A stretch of DNA of 64,000 bases from positions 5,009,143 to 5,073,142 of the forward strand of contig NC_079491.1 in NCBI RefSeq assembly GCF_020520425.1. The letters are read 5' to 3'. The stretch's first letter is position 1; each line of letters begins with the position of its first letter. Made by a program: the position numbers and the translations under genes. Positions 45,422 through 56,689 of the stretch are shown here, one piece after another. The stretch comes from Spinacia oleracea (Eukaryota; Streptophyta; Magnoliopsida; Caryophyllales; Amaranthaceae). Under the pieces are notes generated by a model that searched no databases, was not told where the DNA came from, and saw only the letters and a list, made by a program, of their open reading frames with translations.

Positions 45422-45803
45422 TATTGATTTAAATTATAAATTCGGTTCAAAAAAATAAAATAATAAAATACAAAATAAATGAGTTCATTTTTATAAGACA
45501 TACAAATGTATAACATAATAGGGGAGGTATCATCATACATTATATAAAAACGTACAACACAATGATGGGGAGTCAAAATTGATCTACAACGTAAAATTAA
45601 TTACTCATTAACGTTTAGAACTACAAGGAGTGCTTAACTAGAAATTTGCATGACAATTGCCAATGGCTTTGCCTCACTGTCACAATGGTTACTAGCATTA
45701 TCAATAGCTCTTTCATTCATCCACGCTGAGGTACAGGGTTCGAGCCTTGAGAACCTCTATTTTTCAATTTTTTTTTGGGCACCTTTTAAAACTGAATATT
45801 TAC
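45422..45803 (+). repeat. ~385-bp duplicated block, copy A, containing a family 2 SINE
   Basis: It matches 47920-48305 almost base for base from ATTGATTTAAATTATA through GAATATTTAC. The second half (~45650-45770) is a SINE: GGCTTTGCCTCACTGTCACA, ATGGTTACTAGC, B box GGTTCGAGCCTT and a T-rich tail. It forms the 3' flank of the GRF gene. Confidence 0.85.
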
Positions 45804-46879
45804 ATTACGAAGGGTTTTACACTGCTCGAGTTGCCCTAATACACGAGCCATGCAGTGATAATTTAAGCCTCACAGCAAATGTAACTTAGTCCTATTAATC
45901 TTCTCAGCTAACAAAATATAAATAGGATACTGTGCTACCTTTTAATTTGGATATGTTTTTATGTTTTATAATATTTTTAAATAATATTTAATTTATTCAT
46001 ATGATCATTTAAATTCGATATTGGTAATTTAAGGCGTGTTTGTTAAACGCTCGTTTATTAAGGCACGTTTGGTAATACCTCGGCTAGGCTCGAGCTTGAA
46101 CTTAAACAAGCTACTCGTGACCTAAGCTAAAACAACGGAAAAATGAAAGCTCATTTAAGCTCCGCTCGAGCTCGAGATCGGAAATTTCTCATCAAGCCTA
46201 ATCCTAGGTCGAACACCGAAATACTCGGTTGAGCTCGGCTCGTTGACATAACATGCAAAAAGATCTGATAACTAAAATTGTTAATTTATGGTTATATATT
46301 ATAAATTATATACTTATTTAAATCAATAAATTTTTCATTACCACTCTTTAAAATATGAGTTTTTTACGATAATTTACATTGTTATATCTATCTAATATTG
46401 TTAATGTCGTTATAAAACTAACATGCGAAATAAAACAATATATATACCAACTTATCTGATTTTTTCTTTTACTAGTAAATAAACCAAATGAATTTTACAC
46501 AATTGTGAAAAAATTTACCAAAATTGTTTACGAATTTTTTCAGAAAATACATAAAAATGAACCCACTTTTATTGCATTATTGCGCTGGCTTCCTCTAATT
46601 TATTACATGCACCACGCGTCTCACTTATATCAATAAAGCTGATTTACTTTTTCGTTTTTCAACGAAAGTAAATTTGTTCAAAATCATATACAACAAAACT
46701 GTAAATAGCAACAATTAATTGTTCACAGCTGGGGAATGCTCTAACATCTCAATACAACTTAACTCATTTGGCAGTGTGAAAATAAAATCCGGAAGTTCAA
46801 AAGTTTCTCGTATTACAATAACAATTCAAGCCTCACATTATAGTTTACATTGCCCTAAAACACTTACTTGGAAACACAT
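45804..46879. other. Gene-free stretch
   Basis: 46020-46250 contains GCTCGAG/CTCGAGC-type degenerate repeats, probably an old MITE. The rest is AT-rich without coding signal and leads into the promoter of the small F-box-like gene. Confidence 0.4.
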
Positions 46880-46887
46880 TATAAATA
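46880..46887 (+). promoter_or_regulatory. TATA box of the small F-box-like gene
   Basis: TATAAATA lies 101 bases before the ATG at 46981, followed by a CT-rich leader. Confidence 0.6.
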
Positions 46888-46980
46888 GGATCTTCAAGTT
46901 CACTTGAAAAATCCTACTTCACCTTTCTTCCACCCAACACTCTCCAAAACCCTCAAGTTTCCACCAAAAACCACTCAACA

Positions 46981-47617
46981 ATGGAGGAGATCAAGGTAAT
47001 TAAACATTTTCTTTTTTTTAGTTACTCAAATGGGAGGTTGTAAGATCATGATTTCGATTTTTTTTAGTAATAGTCATTTTTTGGTAATTTTGGCAAGTTT
47101 TTTTCGTAACAAATTTACCACTAAACTTAGGGTTATTTTTGTTAATTTTACTTCAATTCTATTTAGGGTCAATTAGGCTTAATGAGTGTTAATTTTAGTT
47201 AAATTATATTGTTAATTTTGACTTGAAAATAATATTTTGTACAAAATTTAAGGTGAAAATATTAGTTACTTTCTATTCTTATTTTTGGTTTTGGTACATA
47301 ATTTAGGTGAGAAGTTTTAATTATGTTTGTTAGTGTTATTATTCCGAAATTTTGAAAATTATGTTTTGGTCTTTATTTTGATTTTAATTTAGGTTGCGTA
47401 ATGTTAGTTTTAGTTAAACAACAATTCCTAACTAAAATGTTCAATGTTGTAGGCGCATGATGTGTTTTATAACGAACTCATTTTAGCTCTTCATATTTTC
47501 CCGAATTTTTCGGCCCGTCAAGGGAAAATAATTCGAGCTGTTTGCAAGGAATGGAAACGTATTTGGGACGACGACGATTACGGGGAGTCGTTGCGTAGGT
47601 TGTTCGCTGAGGAATAG
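46981..47617 (+). CDS. 59-aa F-box-like protein
   Basis: Exon 1 (46981-46995) encodes MEEIK. After a 457-base intron, exon 2 (47453-47617) encodes NELILALHIFPNFSARQGK, VCKEWKRIWDDDDYGESLRRLF and stops at TAG. The VCKEWKR stretch and the preceding Leu/Ile helix resemble the second half of an F-box, the motif that binds SKP1. There is no substrate-binding domain. It could compete for SKP1, or be a fragment. A TATA box and clean splice sites support expression. The same ~385-bp block follows this gene and the GRF gene. Confidence 0.55.
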
Positions 47618-47919
47618 GTTTTCGGCAATAGACTAATATGTAACATTTTGTTTATCGTTACTTATTAGTGTCTAATTTAAGTAGTAAAAACGGTACTTAA
47701 TACTGTTTCGGAGGGGTTTAGGACTTTGGTATGACACTTTTGAATTTGTGTACGGTACTATGATGTAACATTTGTGTACGCAATTAGGATATAACAACGT
47801 ACGACTGTGGACTAAAGGATATATATTATAAGTTGTTATTTTGATGTACTATTTGTTTAACAAGAAATTTTAATTATTGAATATTCTTATAACTTGCAAT
47901 TATAGTTTATTAATGAAAT

Positions 47920-48305
47920 GATTGATTTAAATTATAACTTCGGTTCAAAAAAATAAAATAATAAAATACAAAATAAATTTGGGCATCATTTTTATAAGAC
48001 ATACAAATGTATAACATAATAGGGGAGGTATCATCATACATTATATAAAAACGTACAACACAATGATGGGGAGTCAATATTGATATACAACGTAAAATTA
48101 ATTACTCATTAACGTTTAGAACTACAAGGAGTGCTTAACTAGAAATTTGCATGACAATTGCCAATGGCTTTGCCTCACTGTCACAATGGTTACTAGCATT
48201 ATCAATAACTCTTTCATTCATCCACGCTGCGGTACGGGGTTCGAGCCTTGACAACCACTATTTTTCAATTTTTTTTTTGGGCGCTTTTTAAAACAGAATA
48301 TTTAC
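47920..48305 (+). repeat. ~385-bp duplicated block, copy B
   Basis: See copy A at 45422-45803. Differences are few (for example AAATGAGTTCATT against AAATTTGGGCATCATT). The two direct copies bracket the F-box-like gene at 2.5 kb spacing. Confidence 0.85.
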
Positions 48306-49108
48306 TTTGGAAACTCCGCAGTCATCTTCTCCGATTGGATCTTATCAAATCTGAAATGCAGAATTTTTTTTTCACAAATTAAACATTAATCAATTCGACA
48401 ATATTGATTTCGTGCCCATAACAGCTCTTAATTCGAACAAAATAATCCAAAAACACGACGGAAATTGCAATCTACAGCGATATTAACATGGTGACCTTAA
48501 TTAAAATGGTGTATCGCCTTTCATCACCTACCATTGACAGAGATGAGATGAAATGGAAAAAAAAAAATTCCTTCTAACTTTGGTATCATCGACAGAAAAT
48601 AAAGGAAAAAAAAATTCTCAGCCATTTGAATTTCAAATTCAAAGTGAAGCTGAAATTTCAAATTGAAATTGGGGGATGCTGAGGTGGATTGAACCAATAT
48701 ATGGCCAGGGTACACAGGGACCACTTACCCTCTGTGTATCCATAGCCTTTGCGCATAAGAACAAGTGTCCTTATATCTTTGTGGTCCTTTGCTAGATCAG
48801 GCTCTTCTTGTGGGTCTTGGGCCTACAAGAGAGTTTGTACTCATGCAAATAAGGGAAATATTCTGATTGCTTTCCATAGTGACACATGTCAAATAGCTAC
48901 AGGTTACTTTGCTATGTCATAGGTTAACAAGAAATAGGACATGTGTCCATTAATCTTGACACGTGTAACTCGATTGTTGGTCCGTGGTGGACATACCTTT
49001 TTGTCCACATCATAACTCACTAAACTCGCTTATCAACTTTTCACGTACCAAAACAAATACACAACACTCAATAGTCGAATGGGACTACACTTGACATTTA
49101 CAGTACTA
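48306..49108. other. Gene-free stretch
   Basis: No coding signal. 48600-48680 has self-complementary AAATTTCAAATTGAAATTT motifs. I searched by eye here for a partner of the DNA at 29.9-30.3 kb (expected terminal repeats of a large element) and found none. Confidence 0.4.
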
Positions 49109-49241
49109 CCTCCGTTTCATAAAATTTTTTACAGTTACTATTTGCACAAATATAAAGACAAAAATGAAAAAGTTGGTTGAATATAATAAAATATGGGTAA
49201 AGTAAGAGAAATATGTAAAAATCTAGATGAGTGTAAAAAAA
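49109..49241. repeat. Partial Stowaway-like end
   Basis: CTACCTCCGTTTCATAAAA resembles a Stowaway terminus. No right end was found, probably because the adjacent AT minisatellite replaced it. Confidence 0.4.
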
Positions 49242-49645
49242 CAATTAATAATTAATAATTAATAATTAATACTTAACAATTAATAATTAATAATTAATAC
49301 TTAACAATTAATAATTAATAATTAATACTTAACAATTAATAATTAATAATTAATAATTAACAATTAACAATTAACAATTAATGATCAATAATCAATAATC
49401 AATAATCAATATTCAATAATCAATAATCAATAATTAATAATTAATAATTAATAATTAATAATTAATAATTAATAATTAATAATTAATAATTAATAATTAA
49501 TAATTAATAATTAATAATTAATAATTAATAATTAATAATTAATAATTAATAATTAATAATTAATAATTAATAATTAATAATTAATAATTAATAATTAATA
49601 ATTAATAATTAATAATTAGTAATTAATAATTAATTAATATTATTA
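49242..49645. repeat. (TTAATAA)n minisatellite
   Basis: About 400 bases of a seven-base AT repeat, nearly perfect from ~49430 to 49615. The first half has blocks of variants (TTAATACTTAACAA, AATCAATAATCAAT) that are themselves repeated, showing stepwise expansion. Confidence 0.9.
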
Positions 49646-49820
49646 TATTATTATTATTAAGTTGAATTGAATTAAACTGAACTGAACTTAACTGAACTGA
49701 ACTAATTGCTCCTGAACTCAACTGAACTGAACTAAACTGAATGCTCCTGAACTGAACTGAACTGAACTGCGAAATAAGTCATGAAACTGAAATTAAGCCA
49801 AAAAGAACAGGGCCTAAACA
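49646..49820. repeat. AACTGAACT-rich MITE fragment
   Basis: Many copies of AACTGAACT and CTCCTGAACT, ending AAAAGAACAGGGCCT. The same style in the opposite orientation lies at 58100-58265 (GGCCCTTTTCTTTTTGGC...). Confidence 0.5.
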
Positions 49821-49920
49821 GAAATGATAGGCGAAGTACTTAAATATAATGTTAGTATGTAAAGGTTTGAACTAATACATAGTGGAGTGGGGTGTTTAAC
49901 GGTCTAGAGAATGTCCAAAG

Positions 49921-50587
49921 TAGAGATGTCAAAACAGGTCACTGAATCGGGTTCGGGTCAGGTCATCTCAAGTCTCGGGTCATGATCAGGTCGGGTCGTG
50001 TCGGGTTACTTTACGACTCGAGTGCATGTCGGGTTGGTTTTCGGCCGGGTCATGTCAGGTTTGTTTCCCATTTCGGTTACAAGTCGGGTTCAAGTCGAGT
50101 CATGTTCGGGTCGTGTTCAATTTCGGTTTGGGGTCTTATATAGTCGGGTTTGTAGCCGTTAATCTCGGGTTTGGGGTCAAGTTCGGATCGGATAATTTTT
50201 GGGTCGGTTTCACTCTCGGACATGGGTTAAGATCGAGTCAATACCTAATATGGTCATCTCATAATATTCAAGCGTAAATATTTACTCCACAAGTCGAGTC
50301 ACTAATAGGTTATGTGTAAAATTCCGGTTAAGGTCATTGTCGGGTCGGGTATCGAATCGGGTTCAGGTCATTGTTAGGTCAGGTTAGTTTGGTTATCGGT
50401 CATCTTTCGATCGGGTGTCGGGTTCGAGTCAAACAACATCGGGTTAAAATCGTTATCGGTTTTTTCGGATCAGGTACATGTCGGGTTTCGGGTTACCTAC
50501 TTTTACCAAAATTTCGGGTCATGGTTGGTTACGGGTTCATTCGGTTCATGTCGGATTTGCGAGTCAGGTCAGTTTTTGACGGTTCTA
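49921..50587. mobile_element. hAT-type MITE built of GGGTCGGGT motifs
   Basis: Ends TAGAGATGTCAAAACAGGTC and the complement of GACCT...TTTTTGACGGTTCTA are inverted with mismatches. Eight flanking bases GTCCAAAG and GTCCGAAG match but for one. The interior is a degenerate array of GGGTCA/TCGGGTC, so the open frames over it have no meaning. Confidence 0.65.
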
Positions 50588-52129
50588 GTCCGAAGCATTG
50601 AACTCCTAGATTATAAAGTGACCCAACAACACGTACCTTGCTATAATAGCTTGAGCAATTCCTCGATAAATAACACGACCGCTCATCTTGGGACTGTTAG
50701 TGAACACTCTAAAGAGATATTCTATCACTCATAGAAGGAGACCAACAACTAAAAAATTATCTCTTTTTATAGACAAAACTAGTGTGTGACCCGGGCGATG
50801 CCCCGGTTGCTACATTGAATAACTAATGTTTTAGATTTTCCTTGAGCTCAATATTTGACCAAAATACTTGTATTCTATAGAATGGAAAATATCCGTTAAG
50901 TTTGTGAACTACACAGGCACGCTTGAAGATATTCCGCAAATTCAGCAATGGGAAACTTGATTTTTTTTTTTGGTATCTTTGCTGAATTTGCAGGGTAAGA
51001 AAGGGTACCCTGCAAATTCAGCAAAGATACCAAAAAAAAGAAAAAAGAATCAGTGTAATCAGTACATATGTTGAAGTATTTCCTAATTCAGCATCCTCAA
51101 ACTTGCACAAAGCACTAAACTAGCAGACCAAGAATAAAGCAAGTGGAGTTTGCTGTCAGTACTTCAACTATTGCATCACAAATGATGAAAATTCGACAAC
51201 AGCAATACTAATGTTTAAAGACTAGCATCAAGTACTGTACTGCCTTAGCTCAAGGATTTCAAAACCTGCCTTAGCTCAAGGTTAATGAAACCTGCATTAG
51301 CTCACGTTTGAGTGTGAACTATTAAATTAAGTACTTTTTAATATGTATTAATGGAAAATTAACTAAAATTATGCAACTTTTTGGGCCAAGTGGGGTCGAG
51401 TAACCACACTTGGTATGCGTTGGCAGAAGGCAAGATTTCAAGGAGTAGATGTTAGCTCAGATTTGATACCAACTTTGAAAAAGATTTTGTAGCTGAAGAA
51501 GTATACTTATCTAGTTATGTTAGTTTCATGTCTTAGCTTTAGATGGGAAGAAAAGGAGGTTTTGGTCTACAAAGAACATAAGATACAATAGGTGCAACTC
51601 TATCCCAAGCCCTCTAAATCTAACACCGCCTAGCAATGACAACCCCGCACACCAAATCAACAATTGCAAGTACTGGAGGCTTGCTTGAGTCGCTACTTGC
51701 ACACAAACTCTTTTGCACAACCCTTGCCGCTAATAGGCAAGAGCACACGTACTGCATGATCCTTTGTCAAAACACTCGGATCATGACACATTGACACATC
51801 TACAACTCGGATGTGGTTGTACTTAAATCTAGTACACTCTACTAAATGCTAAGAAAATAGACAGTCAAACAAATAAATAAAAGTTTTGTTTTAAAGTACA
51901 AATTGACATGTATTCACATTATATGTATGTTTGATTATGAAAATTGAAAACACAACCAATAATTCATGATTAATCTATCCTTCTAGAACTATGGTTATTT
52001 GATAACTTAAAATTGGTTTACATAATTGCCATATGGTATATTAACCACAATGAGGAATCCCAGAAAGTAACAATAAATCCCAGAAACGCCACAGCGTTGT
52101 GTAGACAGTAGACAAGAAGCTGTAAAGAA
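50588..52129. other. Gene-free stretch with a hairpin
   Basis: Apart from the hairpin listed separately and a repeat motif GACCCGGGCGATGCCCCGG near 50790, I see no features. The last part is upstream DNA of the F-box gene. Confidence 0.4.
50964..51039. repeat. Perfect 34-bp inverted repeat with 8-base loop
   Basis: 50964-50997 pairs without mismatch with 51006-51039 around the loop AGAAAGGG. The stem contains GGTATCTTTGCTGAATTTGC. A further partial copy (GCAAATTCAGCAA) lies just upstream at ~50937. A transcript from either strand would form a long hairpin, a possible Dicer substrate. Confidence 0.85.
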
Positions 52130-52531
52130 ATGAGCTGCAGGCAAATATCTTGGTCAGAGTTACCACAGGATCTGTTAATGTCAATCGCTGAACGCCTTGA
52201 GATTCGGTCAGACATTCAGCGTTTCCGGGAAGTTTGCAAGGAATGGTGGAAAACGGTCCCTTTCTCTTTCCTCACCTCAAAGAATATCCTATCCCCTCTC
52301 TTCCCCCTCTCTCTTTCAACCTCTAGGAGTAGTTGGTTAGGAAGTTCAGAAGTTCTAGTAGCTAGCTCTGTTTTTCTCCTTCGATCAGCTCTGGATCCCA
52401 AGATCTCACCTTGGGTTTTCACAGCTGAAGAGTTCAATCCAGGTAAGCTGTTAGTCAAAAAATCCCTTTTACCAATCATCACTAGAAACTTTCCCCCTCA
52501 TTTTCCGAAGAATTTGGACTTGTCTCATTAA
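52130..52531 (+). CDS. SKIP23-like F-box protein, short
   Basis: The product is 133 residues in one exon. An F-box occupies ~5-45 (WSELPQDLLMSIAERLEI, then FREVCKEWWKTVPF), the SKP1-binding motif of SCF ubiquitin ligases. The rest reads LDPKISPWVFTAEEFNPGKL, like the region after the F-box in SKIP23/DUF295 proteins, which normally run to 350-400 residues. It is therefore truncated. A consensus donor (CCAG|GTAAGC at ~52442) inside the frame could lead to a further exon I cannot place. Decayed relatives lie at 62.2-62.6 kb. Confidence 0.65.
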   Translation: MSCRQISWSELPQDLLMSIAERLEIRSDIQRFREVCKEWWKTVPFSFLTSKNILSPLFPLSLSTSRSSWLGSSEVLVASSVFLLRSALDPKISPWVFTAEEFNPGKLLVKKSLLPIITRNFPPHFPKNLDLSH

Positions 52532-55326
52532 TCTCTAAACAGCAATACCTTGCTTTTTCAATGTCATTGTATATAGTGGTGGACCGTGGAATGTGTTTCA
52601 GATTTTGAAGCATATTTGCAAAATGGGTAGGAAATAAGGAATAAGTTCAAGACCACCAATTTACTACCTGTGGCCCTGTGGGAAGCTAGGAATTCAGTGT
52701 TTTAGGAATGCAAGTTTTCACTCCAGAATCTGTCTTGAAGAATCATAAATTTGGTGAAAGACAAAGTTAATAATGTAATCCCAAAACAAGTAGGTGTTAT
52801 TGATAAAATGTTCCGAGCATTTGTTAGTCTAACAACATAGCTACATAGATTATGCAGGTCAGCACATGTTTCCTATAATAGTTTGTTTTCAAAATTCTGC
52901 TAGCTTTAATGTACTGATATATGAACTTTGGCTCTAATTTAACTGAAGTATGATATTGAGTATAACCTATTCCAGCTAAAACACTAAAAGCAAGCCTTAA
53001 GTTTCTAACCCCATGTTTTGGACTAGATCTACACTCAAAAGAGTACAGGAACCAAAAAGTAAAAATAGACGAGCAAAATTAAAAGGCTTGTCAGCCATCA
53101 GAAGCTAATTTTCAGAGGGAGGAAAAGATGCGCAGACAATTGAATGCCAACAGGATATTTGCAACAAACTTATTAGTTGATTTACCAGGAAAACTGCAGA
53201 AAGTAAGTAGAGAAGAAAACTAAAGCAGCAATATGAACTTCTGAATAGTAGTAGGCATATAACACAGATCATAATTCGTCAGGCTATCTTTCACAACATG
53301 ATGAAAATATTGCATTTATTCAAATCATAGAATACAAGCTACGCACAGAGATAGCATACAACATCACAACTAAAAAGTCAAGTAAGGCTGCCAAACGCAC
53401 ACTTACAGAAAGAATCATCTTCACTTCTGGCGAATCATAAAGACATTTTGCAACCTCATACACTGTAGCCCTTTGTCCTTCCTTTCAGTTCCAAAGCTCA
53501 TTGACCACATCTCCAATTGGATTATATACTTTGAGCTCTTTACAAGGAACCTTTAACTGCTTTCTATAGTTCATCACCTTGGTGCTCTGTAATAAATTGC
53601 ATAAAAAGATATAGAAATAAGGAAGAAGAAGAGATTCAGAGAAAGGATGATAGTAGATTGATTCAATGCGATTAAAATCATCAAAATGAGCACACAATCC
53701 CAGGTTCAAAGTGACTGGAAGTGTACACAAAGCTAGCAAACTAAAAGTCTCATCAACATTCACCATGCCTTCTCTTTATATAAGCTCCTCTGTTTATGGA
53801 CTAACTCCCCTCTTCTTTTCATCCAAAAAAAAAAACCTAACTCCCGTCTTCTTGTTATTTGGCAATAATTACATACAAAAACACATAGCAGTTACCAATA
53901 TTGCCTAGCACTAATGGCTAGCCGCTAAATCATGGGCGCGACCAAACTTCTACTACATTTCCTAATACAGCAGCTAACCAGAGAATTAGCTAGGACTACC
54001 TATATCATAACTTGTTGCTCAAGCTACCTCTAACTGAATTATGATGGCATTTCCTAATGTGCCCTTCCCCTATACTCGATGCATTACATGCTCCTTGGCT
54101 TAAATACACTTTCTCATTATCATCAATTTCTCACTTCTAAATTGATTGCTTCCTGCAACAAAAGTTCATTGTAGGTAAGTGAAAAAACAAACAAAATTTG
54201 ACCTAATCCACCTCAGTCTTTTACATCATTTTACGAAATAACCACGCTGGACTTTTCAAACTCTCATACCACGAAGAGAATCCCTTACTTGCCTAAATCA
54301 AGACCTTGTCCACTGAATCTTTTCTGACATTTATCAACTAAGGCCTTCTCAATATTTTCATCAATCCCCCATTCATTAACTCCAGTATCAGTGTGATTAC
54401 TTTGCAGGATACCCAAGAAAACCTGGAATGTAAAAAACTAAATTACATATACATAATTATGTGATGTAGAGAAACAGAGTACAAAAACATAGCATGCAGC
54501 ACCCAATACAATACTGATGGATCCATCTCAAATGTCTGAAGTGTCTAAAATGCAGCTGAAGAATCAATCAAACAAGAATATAAGTATCAATATCCTCCAT
54601 TAATTTATATGATGTTTATTCTAAATGTTTATATATCTTGGAGAAAAGCGGCATACTGTTATTAACACATGGCAAGCTTCGCTGGCAGTTCACCATGCTC
54701 AGTCCTTATTTGATCACAAGTGTTTTATTTGCTGCATCTAGATGGTTCATACTTTCATTCTTCTTATCCGACTTTTCAGTAATCTATCCCATATGCTACA
54801 TGACTTCTACATTTAACTTCTCTGTCTCCAACTGAACCTCTGCCTAGCATCCAGCTACTTTTGTAACTGAAAATTTTACAATGCCTCTTCCTTCTCTCCG
54901 TGCACAACCAATCATAGTCAGTGAGGGTTAAAATAGGAATATGAATGCTTTGATGGCATATGCTACTATGCTAGTCAAAATTGAACAAGATTTCATCTAT
55001 AATGACATAAGCACACAATCTAAGACATGAAATGGACATAAGACAATGATGGCGTGGTAAAATTGAACCGCACAAAAGCCGAAATTAATTAACAATGAAC
55101 AGAGCAACAGAAAACGCATCATATACAACAGTTCCATAGTATGTTCAGTTCACTAAAATATTAAAAAAAAATAATAATAAAAAATCAGCAAATAAAGATT
55201 TTATTACCTAAAGTAAACAGCACAACATAAGGTAGCTATTACAAAGCTTTCTCCAAAACTCCTAAAACACCTCAGACAAAAACACTGGTTGGGTAGACTA
55301 AAACTGGAAATTACAAGACTTACAAC
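52532..55326. other. Mostly gene-free, one possible relic exon
   Basis: On the minus strand 53415-53590 reads KVPCKELKVYNPIGDVVNELWN, a TGA, then ATVYEVAKCLYDSPEVKMILS up to a GTAAGT donor, preceded by a plausible acceptor (TTATTACAG). It looks like one exon with a nonsense codon, but I do not recognise the family. Elsewhere no feature is supported. Confidence 0.3.
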
Positions 55327-55898
55327 CAGTGTTTAAAAAAGCGCAAAGCGCACTAAAGCGATATGAGTCCTAGAGCTTAAGCGTAAAGCGCAAAGCGCGA
55401 GCTTCATCGAAGTGAAGCGCACTTTTTAAGAATTCAAGGTTTCTTTACCATTATGGATATATATCTTACTAAAATAAGAACAAAAACACATAAACATCAG
55501 ATTTTCTTCCCTATTGCTCCTTGTTTTAACAAAATAAAGCATATAACATAGTGTTTATCATGTAATATCCACTAGGAAACAAATATACTATGCTATTTTC
55601 AAAAAGATATGTCATCTTATTTTTTCTTTTCTTTTGGACTCTTGGCCCACTTTCTAATGTTAAGGATTAATATGATGTGGTCTAATAGACAATAAAAACA
55701 TATAAAAAAAGCTTTTAACGTGAATTTTTTAAAAATAGAAGAATTTCAATGAAGCTCAAAAAAGCGCGCTTCATGCGCTTAAGTGCGCTTCGGTGCGCTT
55801 TTTCACAAACGCTTCGCTCAGACCTAATTAAGCCCTTTGCCCTAGAGCTTCGAGCTTCAGAGCTTAAGGGAGCTTTAAGTGCGCTTTTTTAAACACTG
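55327..55898. mobile_element. hAT-type MITE with perfect 8-bp target duplication
   Basis: Ends CAGTGTTTAAAAAAGCGC and its inverse GCGCTTTTTTAAACACTG match exactly over 18 bases. CTTACAAC flanks both sides. Subterminal AAGCGCA/TGCGCTT motifs are dense. The CAGTG start is characteristic of hAT elements. Confidence 0.88.
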
Positions 55899-56689
55899 CT
55901 TACAACTTAAGGATAATCCTTTTTATCCCTTTTTTATGTGTATAAATAGTGAGTGTCTCAAATTATATCTATTACAATTACAAATCTTCTTTTACCCAAT
56001 TGTCTTGCCATCTCATAAATCACCCTCAATCCCACACACTTATTCCTCTAGATGAGTTTGCAATCTTTTTCATCAAAAGATGCATAATAATAGACTAATT
56101 AAGAAACACATCATTAATGACCTATTAGTCAAATTCTTGTTCGAAAACACGATTTAATAAATAATCCATAATATTGTGGGTAGGTGAATCATGAATTAGT
56201 TCAAGACGGAGACAAAATAAGGTGATCAATTGATCAAGTACAAGTATGAGCTTCGAGATGGGATTCCCATCTTAGAAGAGAAGAGGCCAACTGCTCACCT
56301 TGAAAGGACGATAAATTGAACAACTCGTTCAGATAGAGTTTATAAAGGGATAGGGAGGGAAGGGAAGGGAAAGTGACGGATCCTTTTTCCACTTAACTTC
56401 CAATGTTGGAAGGACTTGGAAAGCAAAGGCAAGCTCGCAACTTCCCTTTCCTTCTAGAATACTAAATCCCGCAAAATGACTTCAGGATTGAAGGTGAATA
56501 TGCGTGTAGTAAGTTATAGTATGTTTTGCTTTACCAGTGAAACATACGATTTGAAGCAAATTAATAAAAAATAGAAATACAATTTTTGAAAAAGGAATTA
56601 AAAGGAAAATGCAAACTCACATCTTCACGGACTAAATCCTAAGGAAAATGCAAATTGGGAATATACTCCCTCGGTCCCATAATATAATG

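Noticed and set aside
49981-50734. Open frames rich in Gly/Val/Phe
   Set aside because: Translation of GGGTCGGGT-type degenerate MITE repeats.
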